Assembly: GCF_016865365.1 (NCBI RefSeq)
Contig: NZ_AP024469.1
Location: 3,626,501-3,690,500 of the forward strand
Origin: Geobacter sp. SVR
Lineage (GTDB): Bacteria > Desulfobacterota > Desulfuromonadia > Geobacterales > Pseudopelobacteraceae
DNA: 64,000 nt
Reading direction: 5' to 3'
This document shows, piece after piece, positions 16,322 through 28,300 of the stretch. Positions within the stretch are counted from its first letter, which is position 1, and each line of letters opens with the position of its first letter. Below the pieces are notes generated by a model. The model made no database searches, was not told the DNA's origin, and saw nothing but the letters and a program-made list of their open reading frames with translations. Made by a program: the position numbers and the translations under genes.

Positions 16322-19300
16322 ATGACATCCCTTCGAAAACGTCTGGACATACTCTTTGCCCTTGTCGCCGTACTTTGCCTTCTCCTCGGCGCATTGCCCG
16401 CAGGGGCTGCCGTGGGTCGGCACGAGGTCGTCTTCATTGATGCAGCGGTGCAGGACGCCCAGGCACTGGCGGATGGGATCAGGCCGGGGGTGGAGGTGGT
16501 CCGGCTTGACGCCGGACGGGACGGATCGGAACAGATGAGTGAGGTATTGGCCCACAGGCGGAATTTACAGGCAATTCATGTGATTTCTCACGGTGGGGAT
16601 GGCGAAATACAGCTGGGTACTCTGAAACTTTCCAATACCACTATCAATGATAAAAAAGCTGCGCTTGCTGCCATTGGTCAAGCATTGGTACCGGGAGGAG
16701 ACCTGCTCATTTATGGTTGTAATGTGGCCAAAAGTGCTTCGGGCAAGGAATTGATCAGCTCGCTGGCCAAAATAACAAAGGCGAATGTGGCTGCATCCAG
16801 TAACAACACCGGGGGGCTTGCAGGCGCGGATTGGGTTCTGGAGTATGCAACCGCTCCGGTTTCCTCGCCGGTCGCCATCGCCAGCACGGTAACCGATGCT
16901 TACAGATATAACCTGACGGCGCCGTACAGCGGAACCATCGATTTCGACAACAATGGAACCATAATAAATGCAGGCGGGGGGATTCCTGCGACCTTGGCGT
17001 CCTATAGTATCGGCGGGTATCTACTGACCGCAACGGACAACGGCGATATTGATATTTTTGACGCTGGCAGCGGCTCCGGCAACGAGCTTTTATTTGGTAC
17101 GAGCACTAGCGACGCTACAAATGTCGTCGTCAAGTTTTCCAACGACGAAGTCTTCAACATCGCCTCGCTCCGTATAAATGTTTTTCCTGGCGTGGATGTA
17201 GCTCATGGTCAGACTCCATATAATGCGGTATACACCATTTCGGGCTACAACGGGAGCACTCTGGTAAGTTCGGTCAATACGAACACTCTTTACGACCCCG
17301 GATACACTGTTAATTATGCAAACAGTATCCAAGTCGTAACCCTGAATTTCACCAATATCACCAAATTTACCATATCCAGATATTCCAGTAACGCGCCGGG
17401 AACAGGTATCGGTTGCACCATCGACAATCTGGTCGTGAGCAACGTCCACGCCGCCGCCACCCACACCGTCACCTTCGACGCCAACGGCGGCAGCGGCAGC
17501 ATGACCGTACAGACCTCCGGCAGCGCCACCGCCCTTACGTCCAACAGCTTTACGCGCACAGGTTACGCCTTTGCGGGCTGGAATACCGTTTCCGGCGGTG
17601 GTGGCACTGCCTACGCCAACGGCGCCAGCTATGGATTCGGCGCAGACGTAACGCTGTACGCACAGTGGACGGCTGTTGCCGCTGCTCCTACCGTTACCAC
17701 CCAGGCGGTATCGTCAATAGCCGCGACCACGGCTACCGCTAACGGCAACATAACCAGTCTCGGTTCACCCAACCCTACCCAGTATGGCGTGGTGTGGAAT
17801 ACCTCCACCGGCCCGACCACGGCTAACTCTAAAACCACCCAGGGGGCCATAGCCGCCACCGGCGCATTCACCAGCAGCATGACCGGACTCTCTCCCAATA
17901 CCACCTATTATGTCAGGGCATATGCCACCAATACGGCAGGTACCTCGTATGGTACTGAGGTTTCATTCACCACCAGCGGCGCTGCTCCAACTATCACCTC
18001 CGCCACCTACGACGCCAGCACCAACGCCCTGACCGTCACCGCCACCGGCATGACCACCAGCGATACCATCAATACAACCAAGCTGACCCTGACCGGCGAA
18101 GGCGGCAACACCTACACGTTGGCCGGCAGCTATACAGTCACGGCCAGCAACGCCACCTCCTTCTCCGTTACTCTCGATGCTACCGACCAACTCAACATCA
18201 GGGGCCTGCTGAATAAAAACGGCGCGACCGCGGCCGGCGGCACCACGTACAACCTGGCCGGCGCGGCCGGTTGGGACTCGACCCAAAGCGCCCCAGCCGA
18301 CCTGACCGGCAACGGGGTAACGGTCAGCAACGTACAGACCCCCACCATCACCTCCGCCACCTACGATGCCGGCACCGGGGTGCTCGTGGTCACCGGCGCC
18401 AACCTAGTCAAACAACCGGGCGCAACCAACGACATCGACGTGACAAAACTGGCCCTGACCGGACAAGGGGGCAGCGTCACCCTGACCGGCAATACCGCCA
18501 ATGTGGAAATCACCTCCGCCACCTCGTTCTCCGTGACCCTGGGCAGCACCGACAAGGCGGCGGTCAACGCCAAACTGGACAAGAACGGCACTTCTTCCAC
18601 CGGTAGTGTGACCTATAACCTGGCCGCCGCCGACGACTGGAACGGGCCGATTACCGGGGGCAGCATTGCCGATACGACCGGCAACGGGGTGACGGTGAGC
18701 GGGGTAGTGACAACCCCGAATGTGCAGGTCTATTACATCAGCAGCGATGGCAACGGATCTACCTTGGGCGCCACCGATGCTTTGAACCGTATCAACTCAG
18801 ACGGTAGCGGCGATACCGTTATTGCAAGTTCGATCAATCCAACACCGGGAGATTTGGCGTTGGATGTTGCTAATAACCGTGCCTTTTTCATCGGTGCGAC
18901 CACGACCAGCGCAAGCCAAGGTGTCTATCGTGTTGATCTGACCACCGGGGTAGTTTCCACCATCAAATCACTGACGACTGCCCCTAGTTATGGGGGAATC
19001 GCTTACGATTCGATAAACGACTATGTCTATTACATCGGCAGCGATGGTTCGACATCTACGCTCGGCGCAACCGATGCCCTGAATCGCATCAAGCCGGATG
19101 GCAGCGATGATACCGTCATTGCAAGTTCGATCAATCCGGCGCCAGGCGACCTGGCATTAGACATTGCGAACAATCGCGCTTTTTTCATCGGCGCGACCGG
19201 CTCAACACCAGGAGTTTATGGTATCGACCTGTCCTCCGGGACGGTTTCTACCATCAAAACGCTGACGACTGCTCCTGTTTATGGCGGCATTGCTTATGAT

Positions 19301-22300
19301 TCGATAAACGACTATGTCTATTACATCAGCAGCGATGGGGTATCTACGCTCGGCGCTACCGACGCCCTGAATCGCATCAAGCCGGATGGCAGTGGCGATA
19401 CCGTCATTGCAAGTTCGATCAATCCGGGGCCCGGCGACCTGGCATTGGACCTTCCGAATAATCGCGCCTTTTTTCTCGGTGCGGCCGGCTCGGCGCCAGG
19501 TGTCTATAGTATCAATCTGTCCTCCGGGGCGGTTTCAACCATCAAAACGCTGGCGGCGGTTCCAGCGTATGGCGGCATTGCTGTTACGGATGGCACTACT
19601 CCGACTTTCGATCCGGCAAATTCGTCACCTGTCGGCAACGCGACCGGCGTCAGCGGAACCGCCAATCTGTCCTTGCGTTTTAGTGAGGCCGTTATCAAAG
19701 GAACCTCGGGCAATTTCGTGATCCGCGACGTCACGGCCAATACGACGCTTGAAACCATTGCCTATAACGATGCCCGCGTGACCGGCTGGGGCACGAATAC
19801 GTTGACCATAGACCCCACGTCTACGTTGCCGTCGGGGCATGCGGTTTCCGTCCAATGGAGTGCGGGCGTAATCCAGGATTATTACGCTAACTTCGTCGCA
19901 GCCAACGCCACGGATACGCTTTACGACCTTACGATTGGCGGTTCTGCCGGTCCTGCCATTACCTCCGCCACTTACGACGCCAGCACCAACGTCCTGACTG
20001 TCACCGCAACCGGAATGAGCGCCGGCGACGTAATTGACACAACGAAACTGACCCTGACCGGAGAAGGCGGCAACACCTACACGTTGGCCGGTAGCTATAC
20101 GGTCACTGCCAGCAGCGCCACCTCCTTCTCCGTTACTCTCAATGCTACCGACCAACTTAATGTCAGGGGCCTGCTGAACAAGAACGGCACGACCGCGGCC
20201 GGCGGCACCACGTACAACCTGGCCGGTGCGGCCGGTTGGGACTCGACCCAGAGTGCCCCAGCCGACCTGACCGGCAACGGAGTGACGGTCAGCACCGTAC
20301 AGACCCCCACCATCACCTCCGCCACCTACGATGCCGGCACCGGGGTGTTGGTGGTCACGGGCGCCAACCTGGTCAAGCAACCGGGCGCAAGCAACGACAT
20401 CGACGTGACCAAATTGACCCTGACCGGACAAGGGGGCAGCGTCACCTTGACCGGCAACACCACCAATGTGGAAATCACCTCCGCCACCTTGTTCACCGTG
20501 ACCCTGGGCAGCACCGACAAGACGGCGGTCAACGCCAAGCTGGACAAGAACGGCACTTCTTCCACCGGCAGCGTGACCTATAACCTGGCCGCCGCCGACG
20601 ACTGGAATGGGCCGATCACGGGTGGCAGCATTGCCGATACGACCGGCAACGGCATCACGGTGAGCGGGGTGGCGACGCCCAACACCGCCCCTGTCATAAC
20701 CAGCTTAAACGGCGATGCGATGGCGTACACAGCGGGAACCGGGGCGCGGGTGATCGATCAGGGGACGGCGGTTGCCGTCACCGACAGCGACAGTGCCAAT
20801 TTTGATACCGGCACGTTAACCGTATCGGTCAGTGGCGCAACGGCGGCTGACGTGCTGGGCATCCGCAACCAGGGAAACGGTAGCGGGCTGATCGGCGTCA
20901 GCAGCGGCAACGTGACCTATGGCGGCACGACCATCGGCAGCTTCTCCGGCGGCAGCGGCTCCAATCTGGTGGTGACATTTAACAGCAACGCTACACCGAC
21001 AGCAGCTTCCGTGCTGCTTGCCAACATCACCTACAGCAATGCCAGTGCGGTCAGCGCCACAACGCGCTCAGTCAGTTTCACGATCACCGACGGCGACGGC
21101 GGCACCTCGACCGCCAGCACCGTTACCATCAGCGTCACACCCGCCAGTGTCGGCACGATTTACACCGTAACCAACCTCAACGACAGCGGCGCCGGTTCTC
21201 TGCGTCAGGCCATTATTGATTCCAATGGTCACACCGGTGCGGACACGATTGTCTTTACCCCCGGTTTGTCCGGCACGATTCATCTGCTTAGCAGGCTTGA
21301 CATCACAGACAGCGTCACGATCCAAGGCCCTGGTGCCGATGTCGTGACTATTGACGGCGCCAGTGCCACGCAGTTTCTGAAAACTGAAAATGGGGATGTT
21401 ACTACCAATATAAAAGTCACTATCACTGGTTTGGCCTTCGATCATGGCCGGATGGTTGATAACGACCCTGACCTCGGCTATGTCGGTGCGATTGATAACC
21501 GTGAAGACCTGACGCTTTCAAATGTTATCGTGAAAAATACTGCGGTAGGCACCCAATATCACGATGCCGCTTTTGCTGTTTCGACAATAGCTTCTGATTA
21601 CGCCACGTATGTGCCTAAACTGACCATACGTAACAGTGTAATTACCGGCAACGCGGGAACAGCGATTTTCTCTATTGCCGCAGCGTTGGTGGATATTGAA
21701 AACTCGACCATATCGAACACCAGCTTTATCGAAGGATCAGCGGGAGGAGGACTGAGTATCAATGGAGTGAGTTCAACGGTTATCAAGGGCAGTTATATTG
21801 CCGGCAATTCAGCCAAGTCTGGATCGGCACTATATTTCAGCCCGAGCAATAACTCCAGTGAAACGCTCTGGATCGAAAATTCCACCATTACCGGAAATAT
21901 CTCCGACCCAACAGGCTCGGGAGCTGGCGATGTCGATGGTGCGCTGGGGATTAACGCTTCCCTTGTCACCGCAGGCATGATCACAATCAAAAACTCCACA
22001 ATAGCAGGTAATCCCGGATACAACGGTGCTGCCAAACAAATTACCACCCCCTTGGGTAACGGCACCGATATTCCGATGCAGATAACCAACTCGATCGTGT
22101 ATTACGATGGCACTGGTGATGTGAAGTTTTCTACGGATCAGAACATCACTGCCAGCTACAACGTGATCGAAAACGTCGCGACCATTGACACGGCCATAGG
22201 CAATGTGACCGCGAACCCCAACCTTGTGGCGGCGGCGGCCAATGGCGGTCCTACTGAAACTTTGGCACTCAATTCAAGCAGTAACGCGATTAATTTGGGA

Positions 22301-25300
22301 GCTGCTTCCGCACCCACGACTGACCAACGCGGCTTCGTCCGCAACCCGGCGTCTGGAGTGGATGCTGGCGCTTACGAATACGGTGCTACGCAGTTTCAGT
22401 TCATCGGCCAGTCCAGACCGCTTGATGGAGCGGTAAATGTGGCGGTAAACTCAGGCATTACTCTGGATTTCGGAAGTACAATATCTGCCGGCACTGGAAG
22501 CATGCGTATCTACAATGCCGACACAAACGCACTGATTGAAACCATTTCGGTCGCAAGTGCCACCGTTTCCGGCAGCAGGGCGACATTCACACCTTCGTCC
22601 TCTCTCCCTGGCAGTACTAATATCTATGTTGAGGTGGATGCCGGAACTTTCACCGCCAGTGTTGACGGCGGCACCAACAACGCCGGCTCGGTTGCCATGC
22701 GTGATGCAACGGGCATCAGCTTCAAAACCGCATCCGCATCATCCACCTACACCGTCACCTACAACGGCAACGGCAACACCGGCGGCAGCGTGCCGACGGA
22801 CAGCAACAGCTACGCTAACGGCGCCACGGTCACCGTGCAAAGCAACAGCTTCGGCCTCACCCGGAGCGGTTATGTCTTTGCCGGCTGGAACAGCCTGGCC
22901 GACGGCACCGGCACGGACTATGCCGCCACCGGCAGCGCCACCTTCACCATGGGCAGCGCCAATAGGACGCTGTATGCCAAGTGGACGGCCGTCACCGGTC
23001 CCGGCGCCACCACCAGCGCCGCCACCGGTGTGGGACCCGACAGCGCCACCCTGAACGGCACCGTGACCGGCAGCGGTTCGTGGACCAGTGTCGGCTTCGA
23101 ATACGGCACAACCACCAGCTACGGCAGCTTCTCCAATGCAAGCCCCCGCATCCTCACCACCGGAGGAGCTACGGCGGTGACCGCCACGGTTACCGGACTC
23201 AGTTGCAGCACCACCTATCATTTCCGCGTTAACGGACAAAACAACGGGGGCGATCTGACGAACGGCTCCGACCTGACCTTCACCACAAGCGCCTGCACCG
23301 TCCCCGGTGCCCCCACCATCGGCACCGCTACGGCAGGCGACACCAAGGCAGTCGTTTCTTTCACCCCCCCGGCCGGCACCGGCGGCTCCGTCATTACCGG
23401 CTATACCGTTACTTCATCCCCCGGAAACATCACTGCCACCGGCACTGCCAGCCCCATCGTGGTGTCCGGCCTGACCAACGGCACCCCCTACACCTTTACG
23501 GTGACCGCCACAAATGCGCCGGCAGTGGCAGGCCAGAGCGCAGCTTCCGCAGTTTCCAATGCGGTCACCCCCTCGGCCTCCAGCCTGGGCATTGGAAGTG
23601 TAAAGATCATCAAGTTCGCCCTTAACGGCAGCAACCAGCCCACCGATGCCACGATCCAGGTAGCCGCCACCAACGCGGTACTCGGCGCCGGCGCCTTTAC
23701 CGTCACCAACAATGCGAATCCCTCCGCCACCATAACCGTGACCGGCGCTTCCTATGCCAATGGGGTGTATACCCTTACCGTCAGCGGCATGAACGTGATT
23801 GACACCTACACCCTCGCCGTCGCAGCCAACGGATACACGACCTACACCAATACCGGCGTCATCTATGGCCGGCCGTCGGAAGCCGGTGATCTCGACCTGG
23901 TGAATGAACCGAATATTTTCACCACCTACACCCGCACCCTCACCTCCGACGGAGTAGTGACCATCGGTAATGCCACCTACGCAGCCGGCGCGGTGCTCTA
24001 CTCCGGCGCAGCCTACGATGCCATCGACGGCAACAACGGCAATCCGGACAATGGAACCGTAACGCGCCTGATCGGCATCTTCGGCAAGGCGCCCAGCGGG
24101 GCAGCCTGCGTCAAAACCCTGCGGACCGACGGCACGATCCTGCAGGTGGCGAACGACTCCCTCATAGACGCCAACCCCAATTTCATGGAAACCATCCAGG
24201 GGGGCAAGGCGGCCTACGACGCAAACGCCAGCAACACCATCTATTGGCAGACCCTGGCCCTGCTTCCCATGTACAGTCAGATCGCTACGGCCCGCCAGCC
24301 GGACAACTCCCGTATTCTGGTGGACCCGGCCGACCGGTTCCGCATCATCGAGTGGTACGACACTGTGGACGTCAACGGTAACTGCACCGGCACACCCATG
24401 GATGTTCAGCGGCTGACAGTCAAGGTGGAATACACCGGCACTGCCGTTGGCCAGACCTCGGGATCAACGACCAGCATCGCCACCCAGCCGGCCGATGCCT
24501 CGGTCAGCGTCAACGGGACCGCCACCCTCACGGTGGGCGCAAGCACCACCAGCGGTTCGCTCTCCTACCAGTGGTACAGCAGTGCCACCAACAGCACCAG
24601 CGGCGGTTCCGCCATTAATGGCGCCACCTCCGGCAGCTACTCCCCGCCGACCGCATCGGCAGGCACCACCTACTATTACTGCATGGTGACCAACTCCGCC
24701 GGCAGCACGGGTACAAGCCGCGCCGCCCAGGTGGTGGTCTTGGCCCCCCAGACCATCGGCACGGTTTCCTTTACTCCCGCCTCCCTGCTGCCGAACGGCA
24801 CGGCTACGGTCAGCGCCACAGCCACTTCCGGCGGTGCGGTGACGTTCACATCCCTGACTCCGTCGGTATGTAGCGTCAGCGGAACTACTGTAACCGCCCT
24901 CACGGCCGGGGTCTGCAGCATTGCCGCCAACCAGGCGGGGAACACCACCTACGACACCGCACCCCAGGTGATCGGCACCATCACCGTCGCTGCTGCCGCC
25001 AACCGGGTGCACCTGACCCACAATTCGGCAACGACCGCGTACAACACCATCCAGGAGGCGGTCAACGCCTCGGCGGATGGCGATGTCATTGCCCTTGATT
25101 CCGGCACGTTCATCGAGCAGGTGACCATCACCACCAATGTCACCATTCAAGGGGCCGGAATCGGCCAGACCATCATTCAGTCCCCCTCTGCCGCAAGCCT
25201 GCTGCAAAACGGCGGCACCTGGAGAAACCTGAGAAACAAGAGCGTGTACGCGATCGTTGGCATCAAAACCGTGACCCCGGGCACCGTTACCATCACCGGC

Positions 25301-28300
25301 CTCACCGTGGACGGCCAAGTCCAGGGCAACATAAACCAGCCGGCCAACACCTACGGGTTCATGGGCATTGCCGCCATCAACTCGAACCTCACCGTGGACG
25401 GCGTGCGCATAACCGGCGTCAGGGATCTCAACCTGAACGCCGCCAGCATGGACCCCATCCCTGATTCGAGCTACGGCGCCACCCACACCTCGGGAGCGGA
25501 CAGCGGCGAGAGTATCTTCGCGGAAAGCGCCGCCGGCGCCGGCGAACATACCCTGGTGGTGAGAAACAGCACCATGGACGACATCCAGAAAGATGGCATC
25601 CTGGCCTGGGGCCCGACCCTGACGGTCGATATCCACGACAATACCATCCAGGGGCGCAAGACCTTCTACCAGTCGATAAACGGGATACAGATCGGCAGCT
25701 CGGACTACACCTCTTCCGGCGGCGGCGACCGGCGGGGCACCAAGGGGAGCGTCTCCAACAACACCATCCTCGATCTGGGCATGGTCATCCCGGTGGGACA
25801 CACCACCAGCGGGCTCTGGTTCAACGGCTGGGTCGGCGGCTCCACCGGCATCCTGGTATGGGAGGCCGGCAACGGGGTGACAGTTACGGGCAACACGATT
25901 ACCCGCACCGGCGACAAATCGTGGAAACTGGAATGGTACGCCAACCAGGGGATCGACTTCTACCTTTCACCGAACCCCACCGTAAGTAACAACACGGTTT
26001 CCGGGTTCGATTACGGCATCCTCGAAGAGGGCGCATCAAACGGCTCGGTCCTGACCGCGAGTGGAAATATCCTGTCAGCCAATACCGTTGACCTGTGGGC
26101 TTCTTCCGGCAATGACCAGATCACCCTGAACAATGCCAATAGTGAAGTGATCGGTTATCTGCTTTCCGGAAACGGCACCGATACGCTGACCAATTTCGGC
26201 ACGGGTGATGCCATCTACGTCAACAGCCTGGATGGCAGCAGCAGTTGGAACTTCACCGGCGGCACGGTAACGAGCGGCAACGGAAGCAACGTGGCCGCGC
26301 ATTCGGTACAAGTATCGGTTTCAGGTAACACCACGACTCTGTACATCGATACGGACGGCAATGCCGGTCCGGCCGAACTGCAAATCAACCTTGTCGGAAC
26401 GTATCTTCCGGCCAACTTTGTGCTGAGCGGCGCCTACATCCAATTCACCAAGGCCGGTCAGACCATCACCTTTGCCAATCCGGGCAGCCAGACCTACGGT
26501 ACGACGCCGACGCTGAGTGCCAGCGCCAGTTCCGGCCTTGCTCCCATATTCACTTCGTCCACCTCCGGCGTCTGCACCATCACCCCGGAAGGTGCCCTGA
26601 CTCTTGTCAGCGGCGGCACGTGCACCATCAACGCCAACCAGGCGGGCAACGCCTACTACAATGCGGCACCTCAGGTGACGCAGAGTTTCACTGTGAATCA
26701 GGCGGGCCAGACCATCGGCTCCATTTCCTTCACCTCCTCTTCCCTGACCGTATCGGGCACCACCACGGCCAGCGCCACCGCCACCTCCGGCGGTGCAATA
26801 ACCTTCAGCTCTCTGACGCCGTCGGTATGCACCGTGAGCGGCAGCACTGTTACCGGTATCGCGGCCGGTGTCTGCACCATTGCCGCGGATCAGACGGGCA
26901 ATGGTGGCTATGGCGCTGCACCGCAGGTAACAAAGAGCATTACGGTCGCTGCAGCGGCCAACAAAATACACCTGATCCACAACACCACCACGACCGATTA
27001 CACCACCGTTCAGGGGGCCGTGGATGCGGCTGCGGACAATGACGTCATCATGCTTGATGCAGGCACCTTCATCGAGCAGGTGACCATCACCAAGCCGCTC
27101 ACCCTGCAGGGGGCCGGCGTCGATCAGACCATCATCCGCTCCCCTGCCCGGGACAGCCTGATACAGAGCGGCGGAAACTGGAAAAACCTCAAGGATCAGG
27201 ACGTCATCGCCGTGGTGGGCATCAAGACCGCTTCGCCCGGAACCGTCATCCTCAGGAACCTGACCGTGGACGGCAATGATCAGGGCTATCTTGCCGACCT
27301 GCGGTATCCGGACAAGGGCACCTATACCTTCCAGGGAATCGGGGCATACCACACTACCGTCACCATCGACACGGTGAAGGTGACCGGTGTGCGCGAACTG
27401 AACACGGACTACGGCAATGACCCGGCCCACATCGTGCCCGCCGATTACCTCCCGGCAGACCAGCCTGCGGGCATGAACCACAACGAGGGCATCTTTGCCG
27501 AGAGCGCCGCTGGAGCCGGTGCACATACCCTGACAGTGAAAAACTCCACCGTCACCAAGTTCCAGAAGACCGCTATCCTGGCCTGGGGGCCGACCCTGAC
27601 GGTGGACATCGACAACAACACCATCCAGGGTTACGGCAAGAGCCTCTGGAGCACCGGCAACGCCATCCAGGTCGGATCTTCCGACAGAAGCGCCATGGGA
27701 GGCGCCAACGGAGACCGCCGCGGTACGGCGGGAACGGTCACCAACAACCGGATTCTGGACATCGGTATCGTCATACCGGAACCGGGACAGGACGGCTCCT
27801 ACCTGAATCTGGGACTGGCCGGCCCCTCCGGCGTCCTGCTGTGGGAGGTCGCCGACAGCTTCCGGATCACCGGCAACACCATCACCGGCCCCGGCATTTT
27901 CTCCTGGCACAGCAACATTTCTTCCAACGACGGCGGGTTCGGCAACATGGGGATCAATGTCTATAAAGGCCCCAATGTCACCATATCCGGCAACACGATT
28001 TCCGGGTTCGACGTCGGCATTATCGAAGAGAGCGCTGCCGTTGCCTCCAGTCTGGCCATTTCGGGCAACACCATGTCGAACAACACCGACGACATCTGGA
28101 CCTCAGCGGGCAATGACCACGTTTCGCTGGGCAGCGGCAGCGAAACCATCGCATTCAACCAGAGCGGCAACGGCATCGATACCATCACCAACTTCGGCAC
28201 CGGCGACAAAATTCATGTCATCGGCTTTACCACCGTCGGCGGAGTGGACTCGGTCAATGGCCTGATCAACGGTCAACCGGTGGTGGATTTCACCGGCGGT

